64,000 bases of DNA from Eutrigla gurnardus (Eukaryota; Chordata; Actinopteri; Perciformes; Triglidae). The notes under the pieces were generated by a model. It did no database searches. It worked only from the letters and a program-made list of their open reading frames with translations, and had not been told where the DNA came from. Positions within the stretch are counted from its first letter, which is position 1; each line of letters begins with the position of its first letter. The stretch is taken from positions 9,660,822 through 9,724,821 of the forward strand of contig OY741279.1 of assembly GCA_963514095.1 (NCBI GenBank). The letters are read 5' to 3'. The position numbers and the translations under genes are program-made. Positions 1 through 42,385 of this stretch are shown here, in pieces.

Positions 1-29827
<29,827 letters not shown>

Positions 29828-29831
29828 GCAG

Positions 29832-30732
29832 GTGAGACTGATCTCACAACATTGATGTTGAATGGTTGCAGTTTTTATATTGTTATACATTAAATACGTA
29901 AAATGTAAGTAAATGATAGTAGTGCTTTAAGTATTTGAGTACTGTAAAATTAGTGATGAACATTCCTTTGTTGGCCTATCACACAATCTTCTCATAGTGG
30001 CTTTTTTGAAACATCAATGGGCCCCACTTTTATTAGGGAGTAGGGGAGGGATTTGCCCACTGACCAGATGAAAAAGCTTTTGTTCGGGGTATGAGTAACC
30101 AGGGGACCTTTGATATCAAAGGAGGAATGCCGCCATTGACCCCTTCTTTGTATGGCGGGGTCTTAAAGGGAAGCGGTGTGTGAGGGGCAGATGAACTTGT
30201 GCTGAAAGACTGATTATGATTCCACCGCTCCCTCCTCCTGTTTTCCTTCTATCACAGGCTCAGTATGGATTCAAGAAACCATGTCGGAAAACACATCATT
30301 TGTTAGATTAAATTACAAAGCCTCAAAGAGCTCATGTTGTGTTTTTCAGTTGTTTTGACTGAGTTATATCTTTACTTTGTAATTCTTATGCACAACAATG
30401 TTTTAGTGACACACTGGTGTCTGATATAAGCAGTGGAGAACCTCCCTTTGATATTCATTGAGCTGTCATGGAGCTTTACAGTTGATTGCACTATATTTGA
30501 TCGATAGTTAGATATATTACATAAATAATGTGCATGTTAAATATTATTGACCTCTGTGGTATTGAGACTGCCACAAAGAGTCCATATAAAAACCGATGGC
30601 AGTCTGTTACAATGATGATTTGAACAAGGTCAAAGATGTTTCCAAATATTATCTTGCATGGTTTCTTTTTCCAGAGAAGAAAAGATGCAATCTTTGACAA
30701 ATATATCTTGTTTTTGTTCCTCTCCACCACAG
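29832..30732. other. predicted intron in the akap12 3'UTR
   Basis: It runs from gtgagact after the stop to tctccaccacag. It has no coding signal. Confidence 0.55.
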
Positions 30733-30804
30733 CTGAAGATACAAGACTGATGCCTGGGAGACACACTGTCTGGACCAGGAAGTGAGTGATGAGGGAGAGA
30801 GAAA

Positions 30805-30835
<31 letters not shown>

Positions 30836-33065
30836 GCTGCTTTGTGGCGACACACTGAGACTGGGCTCCACCCATCCCGCCCAGAAAGACTGAGTGACCG
30901 AGCAACAGCTCCACGATTCTCTCCACCTCCCCTTGCACCTGTACTCCAACCCCATTCTGCAGCCCTGTCACTGCAACGTGACGTCCCACCGCCATATCCT
31001 CACCCACCCGCTCCCACACACACACACACACACACACTCACCAAAGCATGTGTCTCAGAAGCATCCCATCTGGCTTGTAAACTGTGTTCAGTGTTTCCAT
31101 TGCCCTTGCTGCATAAGACAAGAGTCTGCAACCTGGTCGCGTGCGTATCCGTTCTTGTGTGTTTGTATGTGTATTGTAGGGAGAGTGAGATGGTGTCAGA
31201 AGGTTAAGAGATGGAGGATTATTATCTTGTATATTGTATTTATATTTTGAGTATCCTTTCATTCACCCCCTAAGTCTTTATTATTATTATTATTTTTGTT
31301 TCATTTTTTGTTTGGACGTTCTGACATTAAGCTGTGATACATTGGGTGTTCTGTCGAGCAACATTCTGCGGTTGATGGCAACAAAACGAATGCGAGACTG
31401 TTGCATATGCGCGGCACATTGTATCACAGCTTTTCAATAGTCATATTCAATGATTATTTCAAGACTCTGTAGCAATTATAACTAAACCATGGTACAAGTG
31501 TGATAACGGAGTGAAGAAAACAGCAAGAGGCCAGAGAGTATGATGATGTCTGCCACGAATGCTCTCTTGTCACAATGTGTTCTCACTGCGCCGCCCAACA
31601 AAATATTTAATATGCTTCATGTAGATAAGACAATCACTGCCTGATTTACTGTGAAAATGACATTATTACACATTGTTTCATGTAATAATACAATAAAAAT
31701 ACTGTTATGACACCCTTATATCATCATGCGGCAGAGGTATTTGGTAAACAGTGGTGTGGGAAAGACACACAGGTCAACTTTTGACACTGGAGGTGTCAGA
31801 CTGGGTAGACAAGTGCATGTAAGAAACACATATACACAGCGTATCATGTGTCACAGTGCTTGATGGCCATGTTTCTGTGTTACTGCGTGAGATACTGTAT
31901 GTATGATTTGTGTGTGGCAATTTAAACGCCTTCCTTTTCACGCTATAGTTCTTGATGAAAAGACAGTGTGCTGATGCCCTCTGTTGCCTACAAAAAGTAT
32001 TGCACCCTTTAGTCTACGGTCGTTTTCATTTTTGGCTTCAGCTGTATGTTTTTAACAAGGGTGATAAAGTATGAAAATGTTCAATCCAGTCTTATAGTTC
32101 CTGCTCGTATGTCGTGTTCTTCACTCAGCATGACGGCTCAGGTTCGTTAAACTGGCACTGGCTGGTGATTTAGAGATGCACAGACACAGACTGCATGGTG
32201 CCAAAAGTAAAAAAAAAAAAAAAAACTAATTTTACGTCCAATTTAAAAGCCAAATCAAGTTTGGATCAATCAGGGAGTCATGGTCTTCCCATTGCTTACA
32301 GGATAAGTCATCAGCATCCAATTTAATTCCTAAAGCATCCACTCAGCTGCTTTGGGTTACACATCAAATGTAAGTCACAAGACTTATTTTGTTTATTGGC
32401 AGAGTGGGAGATGTTTTCAGGTGGAGGAATATTTTAAACACTAAATGGGTGCAGTTTTACCACCAAAGCCAAAACGTGTGACTTTGGGTTACACTGATAT
32501 TTGTTTATGTCCTACCAAATTTGGCACCCTTGCACTGTGTCGACCATTCAGACATTTTAAAAAACTAACTGTGAGAGCTCTATAATCCATAGATTTTAAT
32601 TTGACACGAGCAGCTCTACTGGCTCACATTTCACTCAGCTTTATGACCAAATGAGAGAAGGATCAGGAAACACGGACCCCCTGTTTGGTCACCACTTTTC
32701 TGTAGTGAGGGTGTGTCACGTCCATACTTGCTTTATGGAAAACAATAAATGATTACAAAAAAAATAAGAGTGACAATTAGACGTTTGCTATTGTTGCATA
32801 ATGTAAAGCATTTAGTTGTGGCACCCGCCTTCAGCCTGCTTTTTGTAACACATTTAACTGTGAACCTGTTAACATTTGTACAGATTGTATACCTACTGTA
32901 TGTACTTCATATCGTTGTAATAATAACTAATAACCTGCAGCCATTTAGCATAATATTCATGTAGCATGGTCTTAATGGTCTTTTGTATTTTCCAAGCTGT
33001 TAATAGTAAGGATAGAGAAACTTGTCTATATTTCACTCAATAAAGGTAGAGAAAGTTCCTTGTGT
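30733..33065 (+). other. akap12: akap12 3'UTR exon (predicted)
   Basis: The donor just after the stop at 29,832 needs a downstream acceptor. The best one is ttgttcctctccaccacag ending at 30,732. Polyadenylation signals AATAAA lie at 31,692, 32,744 and 33,039. The last is followed by a GT-rich stretch (gtgtgctttgtattcgtc), so the distal end is placed near 33,065. The exon contains a (GA)n tract at 30,793-30,836 and (CA)n at 31,015-31,037. No conserved long ORF is present. Confidence 0.6.
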
Positions 33066-33469
33066 GCTTTGTATTCGTCCCTGGATTGTGTGCTGCATAA
33101 TCACTATAAAGACTATTACTATTAGAACAAAGATCAAACTTAATACTCCCCCTTTAACACCACCAACCCCATTAAGCATTGACAAGCAGTGTAGAAACAT
33201 TTCATAAATTGCTGTAAGCAGATGTATGTTAATGTAATTGTCGACAACTTTATCCTCTGGTGGAGGCTGCTTAGTAAAACCCAGGTGAAACAGTATTAAA
33301 TCTATCTTTATAGCAGGAGTTTGTTGGCAATAGACACTTAAAATGTACTTTTGTCTGCTTATAATTATATTTTAGTGTGCTACAAACCATGTACTAAATG
33401 TTTGTGGTTATTAATGCCGAATAAGATGGACAAAAATAATTAAGCAACAAAAAAAAAGACCCGCAATTA
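33066..33469. other. akap12-zbtb2 convergent spacer
   Basis: About 400 bp of AT-rich sequence between the predicted ends of two convergent transcripts. Nothing else was seen. Confidence 0.4.
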
Positions 33470-36420
33470 TTAAAAAAAAAAGTTTTTTATTGTTGTTTCA
33501 TTGAAAAAACAAAATTGTTTACACAAAAAAATTACTCACATTCCTGAGAACACATTGATCACAGATGGACATTGGGGGAAATGAAATGAAATTATTGTTT
33601 TGATAAACAGTGGAGAGAAAGACAATGTCTCATCTTCCTGAGATGCTTAAACAAACACGCACACACACACACACACACGCACACACACATTTAAGTTACA
33701 CAACTGGTGTGGCAGAAGAACAATTACAATTTTGAACTGAGAAAGGATTTAAACTTTTCATAAAGCTGTGCATATTTCTGTGTATCAATTGAGCTCTGAT
33801 AAATGAATGTCAGTAGTACAGCATTTCAGTTACCTAAAAAAAAAAAAACAAGCTTGAATTGAGAAAAATAAAAATCCTTCCCTCTGGGTGAATACTAAAC
33901 ACTTGTAAAATTAAATTCACAGGCATTTGTGTTGGTAAAATGTGATTAATGGCAAATAGGGTCATATAATTGGCAACCACATAACAAAAACAACAAAACA
34001 ACATGACAGCCTACCCTACGTTAGACCTGAGTAGACAAATAAGAAAAACAGCTCCATCTAGAGGAACACTGGGCTCATTGCATCAAAGCAGCAGCTGCTT
34101 TTCAGTACAAACATCCCACTTGAACTGTGGTTCTTCTCCCCATCACAGAACTGTACTTTCGGTTGGGTAAAAATAGCTTTAAAAAATATGTATGCATGTT
34201 AAATATACCAGGGATGGGCATTTTTGAAAAATATATATTCAGAAAAAAATTACTAAAATAATCAAAAGATGGAAAACAGTTGATAAATCTAAGGCCTTTA
34301 AAATAGGTTCTACAATACAGATGAATGAACTTGTGCATGTTTTAGTTAGTAACTCCGCTTTAGAATAATATTGCTAATAATAGAATTAATAGTTTTCTGT
34401 ATTATTGGTCTCTAGCAATTTGGAATACAAATGTCAGACTAAGCTTTTCCTAATCTTTTTATTTTGCAGCCTCATGGGTTAGTTAGTTTCTGCAGCAAAA
34501 AAAGGAATTCTTGTTGCAACAATAAAATGTAGAATTTATTTTCTACTAGAAAGTACAATAACAATATTACGGCAGTTTTACAAGCCTCTCTAAAATATCA
34601 TATTCATATTATCTAAAGAGGTGAAAAAATAACCAAACAGAGACAACTGATCAAAGATAGTGATCCTCGTGTTTTCAATTTGCATCAACCTGACCATCTT
34701 AGCCTGAAAGGCACCTAATTGAGAATTTTGTTGATGAGCAACCTGCATTGCTCTTCAGTTACACTCGTCATGTTTCAGCAAACCGTACAACTGCTTCACA
34801 TTGACTCAACATGTATGTAAAGATTTCCAGTCATCAGTAGTTCAAAGAAAGTTCTGTAATCCCCAACAATTCAACTATTCTTGTAAGTTATAATTAATAG
34901 CATCTTTATATTCACATATGCATCCAGTCAAGTATATAGATTCATATTTCTTATTAAAGCTAACTCTCCCTGTGTCACAGCATCGTCCCTGCCTGAGTTT
35001 ATATGACCTCCACACTGATGGGTGGTGCATTCAAACTCTACTGCCTCTTATCATTTCACCTGCATATTCTCACAATGTTTTCTATAAATGACTACTGTTG
35101 CAACTAATACTTATTTTTCTGGTGTTAAAGACCAAATCTAGATGTCAGAAGGTCTTAACAATACAGAGAAATAGTTTCCCTTTAAACAAAATTAATGAGA
35201 TTAGCAACAACTTGACTTAAAATCCCAAATCCTATTTTTTTAATAACCTATTTTAGCCCATTTCCTGAAGAAATTAAAGATACATTTAACATGCCCATCC
35301 CTAATACATAACGTTTTCCTAAAACAAATGATATCCTATTCTGAAAGCTATTTGACTACTAATGTACATTTTTTTTAAATATATAATTGTATGTATAATT
35401 ATATAAAATAAGCAAAAAATTAGGAGTTTTTAGATGTAGATTGAAACAAATGATATAAAACAAGTCAGACAGCATTCCATCAAGGTACGCGTGGCTGAAG
35501 TTGCTACAGAATCAGTTTGTAAGTAAAGATGAGAACGTAAAACAGAATTAAATTGGCTCGACTGTAAACACAATGAACACAGCAGTTGTGCTTCACCGAT
35601 GTGCTTTACTTAATAATGACATGGGGACCATAGTCACACTTGTCAAGGAAACACACTAAAACTACTAAACAGATGTTGAGAAGGATGCACATATTGGTAA
35701 TTACTTTACATCTAAAGCCAAAACATCAAACCCCCCCCCCCCCCAAAAAAAACATGAATGGAAGACAAATGTACTTTCCTGAATATCGGGCATCTACTCA
35801 AAAAAAGAGCACAGATTGTCTCAGGTCTGAATGTGTGGTTTTAGCTGGAATTATAATCTATACCTGATCGTCTGATTTAGCCTCTTCTTTACGACCACGA
35901 AGAAGTAACTCTCCTGTGTTGATAGTTTGCAAATCTTTCTCCTCCTCAACTCCAGCACAGCTAACTTATCTCGCGACATGCTGTGTCCTCCGGAACCGCC
36001 ACAGCTTCCTCTTCCTCTTATGCTCAAAAGTTTGCCTGTGCAGCCGTTACCACAACTCAACTGTCAAAAAAAAAATGCAGCACAGCCTGCCACGTGAGAA
36101 AAAACAAATGATGAGGTGAAACAAGGTAATAGTTTCCTCATCATGTCCCTCATTGGTATCATTCAACTTAGCCTCGAGTCAAATACAGTTATTTGCTTTT
36201 CTGATGATGTTGGACTCGAGAGCTTTAGGTGATTTACTTCACTATTTGATTCACGTTTTTTGTCAAACTCAGCCCCTCCCCTAAACAAAACAAAAAAACT
36301 TTTGGAGATTGAGGAGATCAAACATACATACCCTGACTAAATGCACCTTTAGCTTTCCTATTAACCTTAATTTACAAATTAAACACACATGTTAAAAATG
36401 ACAAATACACAGTTTTGGCA
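33470..36420 (-). other. zbtb2: zbtb2 3'UTR, distal end uncertain
   Basis: The stretch downstream of the zbtb2 stop is AT-rich and has no credible coding exon. Several minus-strand AATAAA signals occur. The most distal candidate is at 33,486-33,491, which would put the end near 33,470 and make a UTR of about 2.9 kb. A shorter UTR using an internal signal is equally possible. A C-run (35,731-35,744) and short (CA)n (33,655-33,689) lie inside. Confidence 0.4.
33655..33689 (+). repeat. (CA)n microsatellite
   Basis: About 35 bp with two CG interruptions, inside the proposed zbtb2 3'UTR. Confidence 0.9.
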
Positions 36421-37822
36421 CTACTCTACAAGGATTTCCTCAGTCTTAATGGATTCTAGTGGGGTGCCAGAGTTGGACAAATCAGAGCCGTCATCTTTAG
36501 AGAACTCTTCACGCTGGAGCAGCATTCCCGTGCCGGCGTTTCCCTGCAGCCCCACTAATCCCCCTTGAGTGAAGCACAAGTGTTTGATCACCTCGTTGGG
36601 GCTGGAGAAGGTGGTGGCACAAATGTTACACTTGTAAGGCTTCGACGAGCCCAGGAACATTGCCTCCATCTGGCTGCTGTCGTCACCCGCGGCGCACAGC
36701 TCCATGCTCTGCCGGTCCACCATGGTGTAGGTGTCGGCCCCCTGGTTCAGGCACACGTGGCGGGCCGCCTGGTTGGCCCGGCAGAAGCTCTTGCCGCAGG
36801 TGCTGCACTTGAAGGGCTTGCCCGTGTGGATGTACATGTGTTCACGCCAGTGGCTCTTCTGTATAAACTTGCGTCCGCAGGTGGAGCACTCGTACTTCCG
36901 ACGCTTCACCTCCCTGTCCAAGTCAGCACTCTCCAGGTTGTCGATGTCCGCTATGTCTGACGGAGGCGGCGTGTCTGCCTGAGAATTTAATCCTCCCACC
37001 CCCCAGCTGGACGTGGACACCTCCGCTCGGGGAGAGTCCGAGTTGGTACCCGAAACCGGCGTTTGCTCGCTATCACTGATTACCTCTACAGCTGTGGTGG
37101 CGGCCTTGCTTCCCTTTAGGACCCCCTCTAATTCCAGCATGCTATGCTCTACAGTCACGACAGGTGAGAGTGCGTTGCTGGGCTCAGCCGGTGTCTGCTG
37201 TAGAGCATGGGTGTGTTGGAGGAGATGCTCTCTCAGCAGGCTCCTCTGGGTGAACCGACTCCTGCACAGGTGACAGGAATAATGCTTCCTGAAGGAGGAA
37301 TTCCTCTTCATGATGCTGGGCTTCACATGGAGGATGGCATTGGCTGAGGAACCATCCGCACTGAGCAAGTCCGCAATCCCGTCCTCAAGTGTAGGCTTGG
37401 TGCCGCTGGTTGAGGCCTCCATGTCCGTGAGGGAGGAAGTCAGCTTGGACAGTAAGGAATTTGAGTAGGAAGCTGCGGCGGCCAACGTGGATGCACACTT
37501 CCCCTCCGCGCTCAGCTGCTCCATGTCAAAAGGTGAGGAGAGCTGCCGCTGAGTGGGCAACCTAGCCGACAGCCCTACCTGTTGGTCAGAGATCTGGATG
37601 CCGTAGAGGGAGGATGAAAGGTTGATGCTGTGCTGCTCGGCGTGCGAGTATACGGACTGGCTTGCCTCCTGCAAGAGCGGATAGGCATGCAGGAACCTGA
37701 CCCCCTGCTCCAGCCGTGCAGGGTCTATCAACTGGGGCGCGAGCTTGCCCGTGTACATCAGGTTGAGGAGGTAGCTGAAGATATCTGGCTGTATGTCAGC
37801 AGCCTTCAGGCGCACACAGTCA
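36421..37822 (-). CDS. zbtb2: zbtb2 last coding exon
   Basis: The acceptor on the minus strand is tctgtgtttcag ending at 37,823. The exon finishes BTB residues 58-115, the low-complexity linker and all four zinc fingers. The stop codon is at 36,421-36,423. The C terminus reads ..SIKTEEILVE, parallel to the SUMO-like SIKKE tail of human ZBTB2. Confidence 0.97.
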
Positions 37823-38645
37823 CTGAAACACAGAGACATGACAGTTAAGTTGTGGCTAATTATGTCTTGATCAGTTTAGATGATCTCAAATCATGTTGTA
37901 TCCATGTTTGATCATTTTGTGTGAGTGGATTCAGAGGAAGGTCTGAAGGGACGGCTGCTAGTGTTGCCATTAGATTTAGTATCTCTTGTGCTGCTTGCCT
38001 CTTTAATTGCAAAAGAGTTAGGAACAGTGGTCTGGGTTTTTCAGCTGCATCGTTTAAAAATGTTTTATTACAGTACATTTGCTAGTTTCTTGAGATTCCC
38101 CAACCTAGCTTCAAGTTTTGACACAAAGGCTGTTGAAAGCTTGCATGTGAATAAATTTGTTGGGGTCACATTATAAGGGCAGCACAGGTAACTTGTTTGA
38201 ATCTTAATACCCTAACAGCTCCTATTATATATCACCTCAATCTGTTCCATTGATTGAACAATGAAATGGGTTACGGGTCATCACAAGTTTAGATGCACTC
38301 CAGTGCTTCAGTGTTTGACAACATGAGGACAAGCGAGTGTTATGCTGACATGAGTTTTGGCAGAAGAAACGGGTGTCGGGTAAATTATCTGATTTGACAA
38401 CAACAACAAAAAGTATCTCAGCTTGGTATGGAGCTTGTGTCCGATACCAGGATGAATCTGCTCTTCCTGTACCTGTCCTGGTGAATGAAGAGCATTCTGA
38501 AGTAGTTGGAGAAGGCGGCGAGGACAGCTTTGTGGGCTTTGAAGAAGACATCTCCTATAGCCACGGTGCAGTCGCACAGGAAGCCAAACTCCCTCTGAGC
38601 GTTAAGCTGCTGCAGCAGGATAAGACCATGGTTGGCCAACTCCAT
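36421..38645 (-). CDS. zbtb2: zbtb2, BTB/POZ and C2H2 zinc-finger transcription factor
   Basis: This is a nuclear DNA-binding factor of the ZBTB family, studied in mammals as a repressor. Coding exons on the minus strand are 38,645-38,473 (173 nt) and 37,822-36,421 (1402 nt), joined in frame as 524 aa (human about 514). Residues 1-115 form the BTB domain, starting MELANHGLILLQQLNAQREF and almost identical to human. The junction reads MLFIHQDS-DCVRLKAADIQPD. C2H2-type fingers lie near residues 239-261, 368-390 (CSTCGRKFIQKSHWREHMYIHTG), 396-418 and 454-477. The last two end His-x3/4-Cys instead of His-His, as in human ZBTB2. A KRRK basic patch precedes finger 2. The gene is convergent with akap12. 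Confidence 0.97.
37823..38472 (-). other. zbtb2 intron between coding exons
   Basis: 650 bp, gtacag..tttcag on the minus strand. No additional exon was seen. Confidence 0.9.
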
Positions 38646-38653
38646 TCTTCAAC
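38473..38653 (-). CDS. zbtb2: zbtb2 first coding exon (BTB N-terminal part)
   Basis: The acceptor (minus strand tgccttttgtgcag) lies just above 38,653, the ATG is at 38,645-38,643 and the donor is GACAG|gtacag at 38,473/38,472. It encodes residues 1-57 plus two bases of Ser58. Eight bases of leader (gttgaaga) precede the ATG inside the exon, so the 5'UTR must lie mainly in upstream exon(s). Confidence 0.95.
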
Positions 38654-40399
38654 CTGCACAAAAGGCACACACAGACACACAAGCAGCAATGAGTTTCCTG
38701 TCTGGAAGGAGACCAGAGTTTATTGTGACCACAAAGTGTCAGGCTGACAGGGGTGAACAACCTTGTAAAGGCGAGCGTAACACAACAGGCAACAAAAACA
38801 TCTCGGTATAATTTGTTTGTTGTAGTTGGTAAGTGGGTATTTGGACATGTGCACTGTTAATAATTGACGTATTAAAATCACCTTTGTACACGGACAGAGA
38901 GGATTCCCTATTGATCGATTATGACAATTATCAAGAATACCATTTACCATTTGGGCCTTCATCTAATCTGAATAGAGATCCACTCTGACATCAGGTTCTT
39001 ACCGAAATTGAGCCACAGAGGCTTCTGTCCCCCAATTATCTGTGAGAGACACTGAAAACAGGTAGATAACGTAGAGTTTATTATCCCTACAGCTCCTGCC
39101 TCTCTGAAAACTTTGAGGAAACATCCTTTTGCATGACGCGGTTTAGATGGAGCCCAAGCCGATACCAGGGGATATTTCAGAGCTGCGTGCTTTCTGCTGA
39201 CCAATGAGATGGGCGTTGTTCACCTTAAAGGTCACTGGAGGACTGCAAGGGCTTCAGATCATCACATGATCAGGGTTATGGGTGGTGACACACATTCCTA
39301 AAGCAGAACTGGTTCTACCCCCCTCCCAGTGGAGAGTGGAAACAGCCTGTGGGCAGGGCGAATCTCCTTTCTCCAACACTTTCAATACCACACAGCCTAA
39401 GGTATAGATCTAACAAGCCTGAATGAGATGTATACCTCATCATCAGCCAATTTACCCATGACAATCAAACATGTATAACCCCGTATAACATCTGCTTGTG
39501 ACGAAAACACGAATAAACCCCCGCAGCACATGTGTAATTCATCAGAGAGGTCAGAGTGCAAAGACATTGGCACTGCAGCGCTCCAGGAAAAGGCTAGGTT
39601 TCCGTATCCTGTGTGTAAGAGGGGGAGGTGGGGGGGGGGGTTACTCAATGGTCCCTGATTCGAGCATCCCAAATGTGAAATTTGCTGCTTTCCCGATACA
39701 CGACAGAGCGTTTGGGTAGGTCGGACAAAACCTGAATACATCAGGAATATATCACTCCAGTTCTTTAGACATTGAAATGGGAATTCTTCAGTTTCCTGAC
39801 TTTTTATATAAAATAAACAGAAGATATAATTAAAAATAAAATAGTTGCTTGTTTTTGGATACAGACGTAACGCCTCTCATAATGATATTTATGTCAATAA
39901 GAAAAGACAAAACCTTAGAAATACCCCTTCATAAAATTCAGCTGCACCAATGAAGCTGAACAAAGTTTTATGTAGAACATTAAGAACTTGCCACTGATCT
40001 CATCTTGTCAGAACTGTAGACTCAAACAAACAAGACACATCTGTATTAATGGTTGCACTCCCCCTGAGTTATATAAATTATAGTGTATAAAAGTACAAGA
40101 TATATACACATTCTCATAGCCAGGACCCCCACATCTAAATACTGGTAAATTAATAATAATAATAATAAAAATGAATCGGGTCGTTCAACCACAGGTTTGG
40201 TTACTCCAAAGATCTTTTAAGAGTTCTGAAAAAAAAAAAAAAGATTTATAAATAGCTGCCTAATTGGCACTATTGATAAACCACACAACTCCCAATCGTG
40301 TGAATTGATCCTGTATTGACAGGATCCAGTCAGTTATAGCCACAGTAGCCTGCCATGTGTTAATCAATACCACCAACTCGTCCGCGACAATAAAGCACC
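38654..40399 (-). other. zbtb2 intron(s) upstream of first coding exon
   Basis: No coding sequence was recognised. The only candidate exon is the 37-nt segment at 39,003-39,039. Confidence 0.5.
39003..39039 (-). other. candidate alternative 5'UTR exon of zbtb2
   Basis: On the minus strand a 37-nt segment is framed by an acceptor (cagtgtctctcacag) and a strong donor (TTTCG|gtaagaa). It lies between the CpG-rich promoter and the first coding exon. It has no ATG. It is suggested only by the splice signals. Confidence 0.3.
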
Positions 40400-41300
40400 G
40401 CCCCTGATGTGATGTAGACACGTGGAACGGTTACTTCCGGAGTGAGATTCCGTGTTATTCTGAGAATACACCGTTAAAACCCGCCTGTTTTTGGGGCGCA
40501 CGTGAGGGGTGGGGGGGGGGGGGTGCACGCTACGGTAATAAAACGGCACAATAACAACATAACAGCGAGAGTACATGAAGCGTTTGAACGGCTTCGTATG
40601 AAGCGACTGGACTAATTCCTGCCTCTGCCCCCTCGGGTCTCTCTCGGTTGCTTTTGCTAGCGCGAGAAAAACGGACATGCACGCACGCGGGTGCGCGCGC
40701 ACCCAACACACAAGAGCGATAGACGCAAGGGGGATGGGGTTGGTCACGATTGCGTTTCTTTTAACTTCCCCGTTGACAATTACAGTTGGTCGAAGCGCGC
40801 ACAAGTGAGCCAAATAACGAAACGCCAACGGCGAACGAACGTGTAGCCAACAAGCAGCCGTACCTGCACTCCGGGTAAAATCCGCGGACTTTGCCGTGTC
40901 GCCGTTGTTTGTTTGTTACCGGGGGACTCGTCCGTCCTCTCTGGGCTCGCAGCGGCTTGTACTGTTCCTCGCGAACGCAGCATTCGTTGGCGGCGGTGAG
41001 GGTCGTCCGTCGCTGTTTTCCGGTTAGGGGTTTTACGTTACAATCACATGACTGGGTTAAAAAAAAAAAAAAAAAAAAAAAAAACAGCCAAAAACAGCCG
41101 TTGTAAAAAAAAAGAAGAGAGAATCCGTTGAGCAAAGGGGCGGTAGAGTTTAACGTTAATTTCCCCGCACTGTGTAACCGCCGTGAGATGAAACCCCCGC
41201 GAGCCTCTTGTGACAGCAGCCGGTGAGTTTGAACATTAACAGCTAACAGCTCCGCTGACTCACCGTGTTGGCTGTTTGTCGCTCTGCCGTTAACGACACG
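40400..41300 (-). promoter_or_regulatory. CpG-rich promoter and probable non-coding first exon of zbtb2
   Basis: This is the most CpG-dense stretch of the window and sits where the zbtb2 5' end is expected. On the minus strand a likely first-exon donor is GTGCAG|gtacgg at 40,864/40,863. It contains a perfect 16-bp palindrome at 40,689-40,704, a G-run at 40,511-40,523 and a 26-bp A-run at 41,059-41,084. No TATA box is obvious, as is usual for CpG-type promoters. Confidence 0.6.
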
Positions 41301-41828
41301 TTAAACATGAAGCCCAAGTGTTCTACATAAGTGTGTGTTGTTCACCGTCACCCTCTCTTGATGAAATCACATTTGCATCGGTCTGTTTCGGTTCCCACAA
41401 CGGGTTTTCAACAATTTAAAGATATATTCAGTGCGATATTATGCCAATATCAAAGAAAGGCGGTAACATATATAACACGAGTATTACAATATTCTCATTG
41501 CCTAGATATCAACATCTGTATTATAAAGTGACTTTTCCCTTTTCTTAAATCCTGTATATATAATGATACAAGGAGATATTAAAAAAATAATAATACTGAA
41601 ATACTACCAAGAATTAAAAACATATTGTAGCCTATTCTTCACATTTCAACAAGCTTTGGTATCAAAGATAACTATGTTTTACTATGCCATTCTCTGAAGT
41701 TTCATCTCAAAAACTGACAAAAACACAATAACAGAGTTGCCTGAGTTGAGTGTATGTTATAAAGTGAGGCAGACCATGTTTATTTATTTGTTATTATTAA
41801 TTTATTAAATATATGTATGTGTGCATGT

Positions 41829-41988
<160 letters not shown>

Positions 41989-41992
41989 CACA

Positions 41993-42385
41993 CAGTGCTG
42001 TGAAAAAGTATTTGACCCCTTCCTGATTTCTTTTTTTACTCATATTTGTCACACTTAAATGTTCCAGATCATCAAACTGATTTCAGTAGATGATGATTAA
42101 ATTATTATTTTATTTTATTTCATTTGGTTTTATTTGGTTACTCAAAAGATCAAATGTAATTTATAATTGGGTTAATTTTCACAAGACACACAGTGATGAT
42201 TACTGCCCGACCTGTTCGATCTGAACATCTCATAAAACCTGTCTGGCAATGTGAAGCTAGCTAAAAGGTCTCAAAAAGCAGCACATGATGCTGAATCAAA
42301 AGTACAAATCCTTGGCATTTTTCAGTCTGGATGAAAGCCATTTCTAAGGCTCTGGGACTCCAGTGAAGCACAGTGACATCATATC
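41993..42385 (+). mobile_element. remnant of a teleost non-autonomous DNA transposon
   Basis: It begins CAGTGCTGTGAAAAAGTATT, then tgaccccttcctgatttc.., and includes aagccatttctaaggctctgggactccagtga. I recognise these as pieces of a very common fish dispersed repeat, but cannot name the family. No matching opposite end was found, so it is probably truncated. It starts immediately after a GT/TA microsatellite. Confidence 0.6.
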
